A stretch of 64,000 bases of DNA from Pachyseris speciosa (lineage: Eukaryota; Cnidaria; Anthozoa; Scleractinia; Pachyseridae). Each line of letters begins with the position of its first letter. The first letter of the stretch is position 1. Below, in pieces: positions 8,748-18,591 of this stretch. The notes beneath the pieces were generated by a model. The model had not been told where the DNA came from, did no database searches, and worked only from the letters and a program-made list of their open reading frames with translations. The stretch spans positions 58,249 to 122,248 of the forward strand of contig JAEMWC010001619.1 in NCBI GenBank assembly GCA_016490735.1. Reading direction: 5' to 3'. The translations under genes were made by a program, and so were the position numbers.

Positions 8748-11692
8748 ATGAAGGCAATAGTAGCTGTGCTGGTCCTCGCCTTGGTGGCTGTGTACGCAAT
8801 GGAGGAGATGGAGTATCATCCCCAAACTATTCTGCACTATCTCGAGATGGAAGATCGAGAAATGGCTAAGAAAGTTCGCAGCATCGTCAAACTGGAAGAT
8901 GCACAACCTAGACCCGAACCAAGCGGTTTTCCCACTGGCCTTCCTCCTAAAATTGTAAGTACTGAACAGTCGTAACCAACCAGCAGTAAGAACAACACCA
9001 ACAACTACCTTTATTTGCATGTTCGTAAGTGTATACAGTCTGCGGCAAAAGCACAAAACACAATTTTACGTAAATCAAAACACGGAACAATAAACTTCAT
9101 CACATGCATATTATCAGTGATAGTGACAAGAAGTCATCAAATCGCAAGAAATTTATTATGACTGTTCTTGTTACATGCATATGCACACACACACATACTT
9201 TATTATTTTGTTATGCAGGCGTTAATTCATCTTTAGTTGATGCCAATACTTACTCCAAAGAACCGAGATACCCTCACAGTATAAAGGAACATATGAGCTC
9301 CATCTTCAATTTCGTTGTTGGTCGACTATTTATTTCGAAAGCGCTTGCGCGGGGGGAGGGGAGGGGGGGGATGTTGAAGATAGCGTACATTTTCAGTGAC
9401 TTTAAAATAGTGGAAAAATGAAGGGATAAAAAACGTGAACTCCCGAGAACAAGGAGGAGGCATTTGCTGTGGAATAGCCCTTAATCCACTTGAACTTTGT
9501 AACCAAGCTTGCATTATATTTGACTAGCTTTCATATATAGTATTTCAGTAGACACTGACCGGCTCCCTGTAACCACTTCTTCATTAAAGCATTTTATATA
9601 TATATTCAACTCCTGTCTACGTATTGTCGGCTCCTTGACAATGATAACAACACATTTGGTTTCACTGCAGTGGGGGCCTTTTACATAAAAGGATGGCTGG
9701 ATAGATGGGTGGATAAATAGATTGTGCGGTATTTATAAGCTTAACCTCCTCTTCATATTGCAATCCACAAAAATTAATAGTTTTTGTCTAAATGAAAGTT
9801 ATACAATAAATAAATAAATAAATAAATAAGATAAGATAAGGATATTTACCTAGTAACATCTTACCAACCACAGAAACCCAGGTGGTGAAAGAAGCAGTGC
9901 AATTTTTGAGTTGGCCTTCCAGCACTCGTTGAACTATTGGCTTAACGTTTTTACTGTGGTTCTAAAACTTACGGTGTCATTTTATTGTTTGGACAGAAAA
10001 AGTGCATTGTAAGAGCAGTTATTTGCCACAAACGGTCCGGAGATGATGCCTGTGAACATCTGAAATGCATCAAAAGGACTGGCAAATGCCTTCATAAAGC
10101 TGGTGTACGGATAAAACATTTACCACCAGCAATGGTATGTATCATTATTCATTACCTCTTGTAACATCAAGGAATTTATTTTATGGGTCTTTATCTCAAA
10201 ATTTGTTTCTTTTTTTTGACAAAAGGCTATCTGAGTGGCTGAGGGAAGAAACTTTCTTGTCTCTAATGAGGATATTTACAAGGGAACGCTAACTTATCTT
10301 ACCTTCGCCATGTCGAGAATGCATGGTAAATTAAAAGTGCCCGAATATAAAGGACCATCTATAAGCATCGGCGTTATTCCTCGTGTTATCAACATGGCAA
10401 ATCTCCTTAACTCATCAGAGTTAGATGCTGCATGTATATGAAAAGAAGAAACAAACAAAACATTAGTGGATCGTATATTGCAGAATCGAGACAAGAACTA
10501 TGGTGTTTTGATGAAAGTTTTTGTGAAAATATCGTCGATTATATTTTTTTATAGTTTGACTACAAAACCTTTTTGGTACTCGGTCCAGCCTCAAAAGCGA
10601 ATTATCATGAGAACAAAATCCTCAATATTAATTCGTTTTGGGAAGTGGATCCTATCTCACCCACAAGGGACAAAATATAGAAGGTAAAAAAAGACGCTGT
10701 CCTCAGTTTATATCTGTCTATAACTTAACAACCGAAAACGTCTTATCTTCGAATAGTTTGAATAATGAAGAAGCGTTCTCAAGTCGAATTACTCAGAAAA
10801 AGAATTTTCTGAGCCCCCCAACGGGAGTCGAACCCATGACCTTCCAGATTACCGGTTGGACGCTCTAACCACTGAGCTATGAGAGACTCGTGGTGAGCGA
10901 GATCATACACTAGGTTCTTATGTGTGACACATGTCCTGCTATCTGCAAGGCTCAATATGTCGTCGTGATAAATGTGAATATATATGATAAATGGAATGGA
11001 GACTTGGATAAAGTGTGAATAATGAAGAAGCGTTCTCAAGTCGAATTACTCAGAAAAAGAATTTTCTGAGCCCCCCAACGGGAGTCGAACCCATGACCTT
11101 CCAGATTACCGGTTGGACGCTCTAACCACTGAGCTATGAGAGACTCGTGGTGAGCGAGGTCATACACTAGGTTCTTATGTGTGACACATGTCCTGCTATC
11201 TGCAAGGCTCAATATGTCGTCGTGATAAATGTGAATATATATGATAAATGGAATGGAGACTTGGATAAAGTGTGAATAATGAAGAAGCGTTCTCAAGTCG
11301 AATTACTCAGAAAAAGAATAAGAACCTAGTGTATGACCTCGCTCAGCACGAGTCTCCCATAGCTCAGTGGTTAGAGCGTCCAACCGGTAATCTGGAAGGT
11401 CATGGGTTCGAATCCCGTTGGGGGGCTCAGAAAATTCTTTTTTTGAGTAATTCGACTTGAGAACGCTTCTTCATTATTCACACTTTATCCAAGTCTCCAT
11501 TCCATTTATCATATATATTCGAATAGTTTTCCTAACTTTTTATTTTTTTTTCCTGTTTTGTTTTAGAAAAAATGCCTGCCAATCATCCCGTGCTGTCTTT
11601 TGGGAAGCGAAACCTGCGAGGAGAAGCTCTGCTGCTTCGTAAGGTTTGGCGAATGCGCGAAAAAGCTTGGAGATAAAGAGGACAGGAAGTAA
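8748..11692 (+). CDS. Secreted cysteine-rich protein with duplicated domain, three exons
   Basis: Host gene assembled from splice signals. Exon 1 is 8748-8954 (donor GTAAGT), exon 2 is 9997-10134 (preceded by GGACAG, followed by GTATGT), exon 3 is 11567-11692 (preceded by TTTTAG, ending TAA). All junctions are phase 0, giving 69+46+41 residues. Exon 1 encodes a signal peptide (MKAIVAVLVLALVAVYA) and an acidic proline-containing propeptide. Exons 2 and 3 each start with KKC and encode related cysteine domains: C-x6-C-x8-C-x4-C-x6-C, and C-x5-CC-x6-C-x4-CC-x6-C. This suggests exon duplication and disulphide bonding. I do not recognise the family. It could be an antimicrobial, toxin-like, mucus or matrix peptide; that is open. 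TTTTCCAG at 8,720 may be the acceptor of a 5' UTR exon, so the BEL element may lie in a leader intron. Confidence 0.82.
9346..9371 (+). repeat. G-rich tract in intron 1
   Basis: Runs of six, four and eight guanines separated by single adenines, within intron 1 of the cysteine-rich gene. The tract can form a G-quadruplex on the plus strand. A short AAAT microsatellite follows at about 9,800-9,830. Confidence 0.6.
10813..10886 (-). tRNA. tRNA-Thr(GGT)-like sequence, copy 1
   Basis: 74 nt with a 7-bp acceptor stem (TCTCTCA with TGGGGGG, two wobbles), D arm GCTC/GAGC, and T arm with TTCGACT. The anticodon arm is irregular, with the 8-nt loop CCGGTAAT and an A-C mismatch, so GGT is only the likeliest anticodon. 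Being inside a repeated unit, it is more likely a SINE head or tRNA pseudogene than a working gene. Confidence 0.5.
11070..11143 (-). tRNA. tRNA-Thr(GGT)-like sequence, copy 2
   Basis: Identical to the copy 257 bp upstream over the tRNA part, with the same irregular 8-nt anticodon loop. It is part of the second tandem repeat unit. Confidence 0.5.
11353..11426 (+). tRNA. tRNA-Thr(GGT)-like sequence, copy 3, inverted
   Basis: Plus-strand copy with a better acceptor stem (TCTCCCA with TGGGGGG) and the T-loop box B GGTTCGAATCC. No pol III T-run follows directly; the sequence continues into GGGGCTCAGAAAATTC and then a seven-T run at about 11,439. Confidence 0.5.
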
Positions 11693-12350
11693 TCAGCCCA
11701 TCCACACAGAACCGGACAACAAATTAAGGGATTAAGCCTGCATTTTAACAGTAGTTTCATATCGATATCAAGTTTGCCATGAGCTGACAGTGTAACATTA
11801 AAAGAGCCTGATTGTTATAATTCTGTGGAGTTTGTTTTGCGTTTTGTTCCATGACACACAATAGAACACTCACGATGCCAGTTTAGAAACGTCGGAGTAA
11901 TAATAGCCTGTTTAGAACGATAACTGATGAAATCGATGCCCTACACAATACATGCGTGTTAGTAGGCATAAAATGCTGCAACCGAAAGCCTTCGCCTAAT
12001 AGCGCTTGTCCCTATTAAAGAAAGATGCATCTCCCAGAATATCTCTCTAAGTGAACCATGTTTCGCGCGCATTGTATTTTAGTACGCTCACAAGCGCGTC
12101 GCGTTTATTTATCTCCTGGGGCGCAAGTGTAAGTACGAGAAAATTTAGGGCCGTCGTAATATACATGTCCCAGGTACTATTCAAGAGCAAAATCTGAACC
12201 AAGGTTACTGTAGGCGTATGAACTCAGCGGTCCCTTAAGTTTGTTTGTCGAGGAAGTTCTCCAACTAAGGCTAGTCAATCAGGGAGTGTATTTTTTATTG
12301 ACGTGTTGTTTTGAATAACAATTTATGATTATTACTTATATAATTAACTC
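11693..12350. other. No gene seen
   Basis: Presumed 3' UTR and downstream sequence of the cysteine-rich gene. No clean AATAAA, no repeat boundary and no open frame of interest. Confidence 0.4.
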
Positions 12351-12352
12351 GT

Positions 12353-12396
12353 CTTGGGATTAGTTCGTGCAGTCGCTGCACGAACTAATCAAAGAC
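12353..12396. repeat. Near-perfect palindrome
   Basis: GATTAGTTCGTGCAG and its exact reverse complement are separated by 3 bases (12358-12390). The arms extend outwards with a two-base mismatch (GTCTT/AAGAC). It can form a stable cruciform or hairpin and marks the left edge of the large inverted repeat that follows. Confidence 0.85.
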
Positions 12397-12399
12397 GGA

Positions 12400-15300
12400 A
12401 TGAAAAAAATAGTGCACTTCACGCTTCATTGAACAACTTAGAGATCTTCGTCCAAAGCCTTAAACAACGAAGTTTCGCCGTCTAACTTGATTAATTCTCG
12501 AGTGTATGTTTTGTTTGAACCTGTAAGGATGTTTTGGCTGGCTTCGGTCATTTTATAGGGTACGGCCCCGCAAAGGAAATGTTTTTTTTTAAAGCTTTTT
12601 ATTTGAAGGCAGAAACTCAAGGGAAAAAACGCCGATCAAATGGATCGATCAAATCTCAGAGTAAGTTGTGAAACTGAGCTGTGAAAAAAGATATAAAAAA
12701 CTAACGCACTTTACGTATCTTCGTCCAAAGACTGTAAACAACGAAGTGTCGCCGTCTAACTTGAATAATTCTCGAGTTTGTTTGTTTGAACCGGTAAGAA
12801 TCACTGCGTTTGGATGTTAAAAACAGCGAAGTGTGTTAGTTTGCTTTGATAATTTTGTAGTGGATGGGACTGGGAGGGATAACCTCGTGTGGTCTCGCAA
12901 ACTTTGTCTTCGTTATAACTGGATGATGTTCTTCCGCTTAGAATCTTTCATTGAAGAAGCTTCCACGGTGGACATTGGAATCAACAGTAAACTTTCAAGC
13001 AACGATTTTGTGAGGAATGGCGCTATTATGCAGATCTGCGTTCTGAGTGATTGCTAACTGACTAAGCCACAATGTTGGTACTCCTTTTTGTCTTTTCTAC
13101 GGACATTTATCTCAAAATTGCTTTGCAATTTTCCTAACTTACTACGAGATACCTTTGTTACCTGTCTACTTTCTCCACCTTCTCCAAGAATCGTCGAAGG
13201 AACAAACGCATCGTTCTTTGTTTTCTTGCAATGTTTTGTTGTTCTGTGATTTTTGAACCTGCGGGGAATTCTAGTTGACTGTTGTAAAAGATAAGGTTTG
13301 TACTCCTTTTTGTATTTTGAAGGGACATTTACGTCAAAATTGCTTAGCAATTTTTCTAGCACTCCCTACTTATGTGGTATCTTTGGTATATCGTAACCTC
13401 AAGCGTTTTCTTGGTTTTCATTTGTCCTAATATATATATTTAGCCAAGCCTAAAAGCGAAGCTCCAAAAGGATTCTTTTTCTACTGGCATTTACATATAG
13501 TCTGCTTGTCATATTACCCATCTGACCTCACTCAAGCTACAGACCTAATACTGTAAAAATAGTATGGAAAGGTGATCTGAGCCAGTGGCACAGTGGATTT
13601 GGACCCCCCACAGATTTTCACCCTCCAGTCCAGATCTGCTTGTGGATCAGATTTGGACGTCCTAGTCCAGAACTGCTAGCAGATATGAACCCCCTTTTAC
13701 GGATTTGGACCCCCACCCCTCCTAAAAACAAGCGTTCTATTGAGTAATAAAAATACCTTTGCAAATTGAGTTTGGAGATGTTAAAAAGCAAAATAAAAAT
13801 ATTAAGGTAGGTTTTTTTTAATTTTAAATAATCTTTAATACTTTGTGTAAAAAAGAACCTGCAACGCTAGTTTGCATCTATAAATTTTTAAAACAAAACA
13901 TGTCTTAACATCTTAGAGCAATACCTAAGGACAGGTCTGTTTCCCCGTTCAACTGTAGGCTACTTAGTTATGGTTTAGAGCCACTAGAAATTGGTGGAGA
14001 AGCCTGGTGAATGCTATTTTGAATCAGTATCCGACATCAGATATATAGTGATTCAGATCATCACTTCATAATGAATGGAATTTTAGTTATCGAAAGCCTC
14101 CCATGAGACAGTTGGAAACCAGAAATTGTGTATCCTCTGGATATATGTATGCCTCAAAAAAATTATGAAAGAAAGATACATGGAAATCAATAAAAATAAT
14201 TAAATAATTACATGATATGCATTAAGACCAAGACATTTCTTTTGATCAGTTACTTACTTAGTGTCAATCTCAAAGCAGGGGTGACTTACAAGAGACAATT
14301 ATTTGATTTAATTTGATTAGGTTAGCTTTGGGCCACGTTTAAATTTCACCTCTTAGTTTTTAGAATGTGTAATACAGTAATATTACAGTATTACACATCA
14401 GTAAGTAAAATTGAAATACAATCAGTAAGTAAAATTGAAATACAATCCAAAGCTAACCTAATTAAATTACATACTTGTCACTCACAAGCGACATCTGATT
14501 TAAAATTGACACAAATAATGTAATAGATAGGACTTAAAACTGCTTAAAAGAAGGTGCATGCATGATGTTCGATGGAACACCATTCTAGTCTGGTATGTAG
14601 GATTATAAAAAGAAAAGCTGAAGGCCATATATATATTTAGTCAGGCCAAGCCTAAAATCGGAGCTGCACACTCTCACCGAGCAACTTCGCATGGCTTTAT
14701 TTGGGCCAGTTTAATTTGTGTCCAAAACAATTGAGCAGCAGCAGGGAAAACGAAGAGTTTTCGATAGCAAACGTTTGCAAAAAAATACAGACATTCATGA
14801 GTCCTAACTACTTTCAGATGAAAGCTTAACGGAATTCAAAGCGTTTAAAAAAACACTGCAAGAGAACAAAGTACGATGCGAGTGTTTTGCTGGAAAAAGG
14901 AGAAGGTGGAGAAATTAAACAAGACTAGCTTGTAATAAAAAATAGCTTGTACTGATTAATCTAGAAAAATCGGTATTTATTTTGAGATAAATACCCGTAG
15001 AAAAGACAATAAAGGGTAAAAACTGATCGTTAAGAGAAGTCAACAGGAATTGACCGCGGTTCAGAAACAACAGAACAACAAACATTAGTATTACAAGAAA
15101 ACAAAGCACAATACGAATAATATTTCTTGGAAGATTCTTGGAGAAGGTGGAGAAATTAGACAAGTAACAAAAATTGCTTAGCAATTTTGACATAAATTTC
15201 CGTAGAAAATACAAAAAAGAGGTCCACACCTGGTCGTTTAGAGCAGTGAACAGGAATCACTGAGGCAGCAATCACTCGGAACGAGACAAAGCTGAATAAT

Positions 15301-15665
15301 AGCGCCATTTCCCACAAAATCTTTCCTTGGCTGACACAAAACGCTATAAAGGGCTTTGATAGTTTTACTGGTACTTCCCATGTCTTCCGAAGAACCTTCT
15401 TCAATTAATGATTCTCAGTGGCAAAGCGTCATCCAGTTAACGAAGAAAGTGCTTGCCAAACCACACCAGCATTTCTCTCGCAGACCCGTCCACTATAAAA
15501 TTTATCAAAGCCAGCCCAGCCAGTCAACCCATTTCGGTGTTTTTAACATCTAAACGCTGATTCTTACCGGTTCAAACAAATTAAGACGACATGTTTATAG
15601 ATGGCGAAACTTAATATTGTTGTTTACAGGCCGCTTTCGACGAAGATCTCTAAAACGTTTTTCAA
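12400..15665. repeat. Large inverted repeat of an unknown dispersed element
   Basis: The left arm (about 12,430-13,365) and right arm (about 14,885-15,660) are inverted copies. Shared blocks include TCTTCGTCCAAAG, GAACCGGTAAGAATCA, TTTTCTACGG-CATTTATCTC and TTTCTCCACCTTCTCCAAG. Within the left arm the TTTTCTACGG block recurs about 245 bp apart. The same family occurs at 51,120-51,440 and 53,460-53,520. No transposase is visible, so it may be a non-autonomous DNA element or composite foldback. The centre (13.4-14.9 kb) holds two direct copies of TTTAG-(TCAGG)CCAAGCCTAAAA at 13,440 and 14,635. Confidence 0.7.
14265..14520. repeat. Foldback MITE-like hairpin
   Basis: Outer inverted arms around TTAGGTTAGCTTTGG (14,320) and CCAAAGCTAACCTAA (14,447), and GTGTCAAT/ATTGACAC at the edges. 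The centre is a 34-bp palindrome with two mismatched positions (14366-14399, ATGTGTAATAC arms). A 26-bp direct duplication (ATCAGTAAGTAAAATTG) follows. No target duplication was assigned. Confidence 0.65.
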
Positions 15666-15790
15666 ATGACGAGTGAAGCGCGCTGGTCTTTGACATTTTT
15701 GACAGCATTTTGACAATTTTATGTCAGATTTTGAGACGTGCACATGCACATGCATGATCGGCTTTTTTTTTTGTAATTTTTTTTACTCGA

Positions 15791-16205
15791 TAGGCTTTTG
15801 TACATTATGCTTTTGTTTCCCCACTAAAATGCTTTACCTTAATGCTCCAATTTTCCCACTAAAATGCTCGGTCTTCCCAAAAAAAGCCACGAAAATGCTC
15901 GGATAATGCTCATTATACAAACGGTTTTTAAAATTAATTTCAAAGTTTTTAACATGGTGTTAACTGTCCACACTTACAAAAATGTACAAGTGTTTCAAGT
16001 AACAACAACAACGTATACAAATTCATAAATACAGCCAAAATTGAGTTTTAGTCTTCATTTTCTCGACAAAAAATAATTTCTTATTTAGTTTCTCGAAAAA
16101 AAATTAATTTTCCGGGAAAAAGCCACTAAAATGCTCGAATAATGCTCAATACTTTTGCCTCACTTAAATGCTCGAAAAAATGCTAGCATAATGTACAAAA
16201 GCCTA
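15791..16205. mobile_element. hAT-type MITE, 415 bp
   Basis: Perfect 20-bp terminal inverted repeats (TAGGCTTTTGTACATTATGC at the left end), flanked by a perfect 8-bp target duplication TTACTCGA (15783-15790 and 16206-16213), the hAT hallmark. The interior repeats ACTAAAATGCTCG-type units many times and has no transposase. It ends 44 bp from the Polinton's left terminus. Confidence 0.9.
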
Positions 16206-16249
16206 TTACTCGAGCTTGAGTTTCCGCCTTTAATCCTTAATTTTACGAG

Positions 16250-16575
16250 AGTAGTATTGCTCGGCGGTATGGCACTCAAAGGATGCCGCCATTGTCTAGG
16301 TTGTCAATCAAAAACCCCTAGCCAATCAGAGAGCAGTATTCGGACCCATGGGACTTATTTGCCTATGGGCTATTGTCTTCAGGTGTCAATTATCATAATC
16401 ATGTGCATAATTAGCATAAATTAACCAACCCTAGTTTTTTCTGCTGTTTTTAACCCTAACATTCCAGACATTCCTAACATTCCAGACATTTTTTCTAGCC
16501 CCTCATTAGCATAATAACCCCAACCCTAGTTTTTTTTCTCGTTTGTAAACCCTAACCCTACGTTTTTTCCCTTAT
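16250..16575 (+). repeat. Polinton left terminal inverted repeat
   Basis: About 325 bp matching the right end in inverted orientation, nearly identical by eye. The left copy has 8 extra bases (GCCGCCAT) near 16,285. The inner part has scattered CCCTAA-type motifs (AACCCTAG, AACCCTAACCCTA), and telomere-like runs continue to about 16,650, past the clear match. Confidence 0.9.
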
Positions 16576-16717
16576 TCCAAACCCTAGCCCTAAGCCCTAA
16601 GCCCTAGTTGGGCAAGTTTGAACAGGTCCGAACCCTAATCCTAAGTGTCCCACATGGCAGGGGATTTCACGGTACTAGAAAACCGACTCTCTTAAGGTAC
16701 AGGTATGACGGAACAAG

Positions 16718-17403
16718 ATGGCTTCAATTATCACCACGGCTAATAGAGGAATGAACGCCAATTGTCTCTGGCGATACTGCGAGGAATACCGTTCTGCTGT
16801 TACACCACAACAGATCAGATGTTGGCTGACACAATTACTGCTATAAAGGAGGACTTGGATAAGGCGTCCGATCTTTGCTTATGGAAAATAAGCCACAGCA
16901 ACAATTTTTCAGACATTGTAAGCAGTCTCTATGAAGATGATGTCACCGATGTCTTATTATCAGACAGAAACATTCTAAAGAATAATTTTGCAGTGACAGA
17001 CAGTTGCGATGAGGAAGCGTTTACAGCTTGTTATGCAGAGGATTCATTCTTCATTCATTTCCCTTATCAAGAGAGGATAGCGATCATGCGAGACTATACA
17101 GCTATTAACAAAGCAGATATCTTGATTGTGTTCTCCAAGACATTTTCCATGCCACCTCACGATCAACCTACTATACCAGGAAGATTAGGACGGAGCGTCA
17201 ATCTTGCCAAAGAAATGAAGAAACCAATCTACTTATATGATTTGACCACGAATACCTGGCACAGTTACCGTTACCCTATCGAACAGTTCACCGAATGTAG
17301 TATGCCAAGTTTAGAGAGGACCACCGCTTTGCTGGGTCCGCAAGATTTCCCTCTGGATAGTGTTGGAAAGACAATGTTACTAAACCTCTGTCTCAATGTC
17401 TGA
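16718..17403 (+). pseudogene. SLOG-like Rossmann protein, diverged paralogue
   Basis: Role unknown; proposed nucleotide-binding fold. It is recognised by comparison with the minus-strand gene at 18014-18589. Shared features are an RDYTAINKADILIVFS core (equivalent to RNYHVVKDATLVLVLS), a glycine-containing segment, KKPIYLYDLTTNTWHSY (equivalent to NKPLYFFDGLSGNWFYW), and a C-terminal LLGPQDF stretch equivalent to IAGTREP. The ATG at 16718 (AAGATGG context) opens a frame whose IITTANRG lines up with IITSGGASG of the paralogue. That frame stops, and homology passes to another frame around 16,790-16,830, so one frameshift is inferred. The glycine-rich loop is lost, so any ligand binding is doubtful. 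Confidence 0.6.
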
Positions 17404-17458
17404 AAAAAAAAACACACCAGATATAAAGGAACACTCCGATTTTTATTAACAGACAGTT

Positions 17459-17985
17459 TTACAGTGTTAATGACTCAAGCTCTTGCGTTACTTGATGTAC
17501 ATTATACCAGTCCATGAACAGGCGACATTCGGCCATGCTGCAATGATTAGCGCGAGAGCCTCTATGAGAACTGCAGTTGCGCTGCGGTTTGTTTTTTCTC
17601 AACTCATCGTATTTGGGACAACCTAGGGTTTCCAAGTTGACGCTCGGAATGTTCAGTCTTTTTCTAATTGCCCTCCTTTGTAAGCCACCACAGGACTGTC
17701 GCGAGTGGCATTTAGCTCGTATAAGAAAGCCAAGTCTTCTTCCAATTCATATTGTGAGTGTAAACCAAAGTAGCGATGTTCTTGGGGGTTGGGTCGAAAA
17801 GTGAGTCCATGCACATGGCGTCGCGCATAGTTGACCGTTTTTTTGTCCTGGTAGGATAGATCCTCGTATTGCATGTCATGCGTGTAATGAAAACAACTGG
17901 ATTGTTCCCCACCACTCCACCCCAATTCGCGCACGATGAACTTGTTACGAATACGAAAACCGTCCAGGTCGATGCATAGACACAC
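17459..17985 (-). pseudogene. RNase-H-fold-like 'DxxGF' protein, frameshifted
   Basis: Function unknown. Motifs in order: CIDLDGFRI, FIVRELGW, a central HGLTF, VVAYKGGQLEKD, then in another frame IPSVNLETLGCPK, CSSHRG, HCSMAECRLFMDWY. From memory, proteins with this pattern (D-x-x-G-F, H-G, Y-K-G-G, N-L-E, C-x2-H, H-C) are common in invertebrate genomes next to mobile DNA. The order is compatible with a DEDD exonuclease or RNase H fold, but that is inference. The frame breaks at an A-run near 17,655. No ATG heads the frame; the start is unclear. A related protein is encoded at 18592-19437. Confidence 0.55.
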
Positions 17986-18013
17986 CCCTCTGAAACCAAT
18001 GAAAAAAACAAAG

Positions 18014-18589
18014 TCAGAGTTTGAAGAGAGTGTTTAAGGCTTGTACGATGAGGTCATTGGGTTCGCGGGTGCCCGCAATGGCCACGTGGTCACTCTCCAG
18101 GGTGGGTGGAGGTATCAAATCGTCTGACATGGTGGAATCCTGACAACGAACGAATGCCCCACGTTGCCAGTAAAACCAGTTACCGCTCAGACCATCGAAG
18201 AAGTAGAGGGGTTTGTTAAGTCGAATGGCCATGGCCATCGCCCAGGCCGAGCCTCCTACCACACCTCCCTTGTTGTCGAAGAAACTGAGCACCAGTACCA
18301 GGGTGGCGTCCTTGACCACATGGTAATTGCGCGTTAGGTACTGTAGGGTGATGGGGGATGAAAAGGATCGGTTGAGGTCGATGGCGGCTAGCTGTATCGT
18401 CTGGCGACCTTCATCCATCTCTGCTGGGGATAGTGGGGCGAGGTACTTGGCCCTAGGGTGGCAGGGTGGAAGGAGCACTCGACACGAACGATGGGTAGCC
18501 AGGCAACATTGTTCTACGTACGTGTCCACGCCCGAGGCACCTCCTGAGGTGATGATTTGCCGTCCGTCATCCATGGGTAGACCAATCAT
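18014..18589 (-). CDS. SLOG-like nucleotide-binding protein, intact
   Basis: 191 residues. It starts with a Rossmann-type loop, IITSGGASGVDTYVE (residues about 12-26), typical of SLOG/DprA/YspA-like domains. Then come a proline-rich LLPPCHPRAKYLAP, TRNYHVVKDATLVLVLSFF, GGVVGGSAWAMAMAI and NKPLYFFDGLSGNWFYW. It ends with HVAIAGTREPNDLIVQALN. That last block looks like the first strand and helix of an ordinary SLOG domain, placed at the C-terminus, so the fold appears circularly permuted. I recall phage and bacterial hypothetical proteins with this order. SLOG domains bind nucleotides or nucleotide second messengers. The gene lies 2 bp after the neighbouring DxxGF gene, suggesting co-expression. 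Confidence 0.7.
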   Translation of the reverse strand: MIGLPMDDGRQIITSGGASGVDTYVEQCCLATHRSCRVLLPPCHPRAKYLAPLSPAEMDEGRQTIQLAAIDLNRSFSSPITLQYLTRNYHVVKDATLVLVLSFFDNKGGVVGGSAWAMAMAIRLNKPLYFFDGLSGNWFYWQRGAFVRCQDSTMSDDLIPPPTLESDHVAIAGTREPNDLIVQALNTLFKL

Positions 18590-18591
18590 AG

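Larger units (their letters stand above)
10763..11515. repeat. tRNA-derived repeat: two 257-bp tandem units and one inverted unit
   Basis: Two almost identical 257-bp units run head to tail, one base difference seen, each with a tRNA-like sequence on the minus strand. The third copy is inverted. The two orientations meet near 11,320, giving a large palindrome: the flank AATGAAGAAGCGTTCTC at 11,278 recurs inverted near 11,460. All of it lies in intron 2 of the cysteine-rich gene. Confidence 0.85.

Noticed and set aside
10779..11296. Two identical 86-codon minus-strand proteins
   Set aside because: They are translations of the tandem tRNA-derived repeat units, not genes.
10813..11426. Three working tRNA-Thr genes
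   Set aside because: The anticodon loop has 8 bases and the stem an A-C mismatch, and each is embedded in a repeated unit.
16430..16650. True interstitial telomere
   Set aside because: The CCCTAA words are interspersed with other sequence and are mirrored at the other end of the Polinton, so they belong to its inverted repeat.
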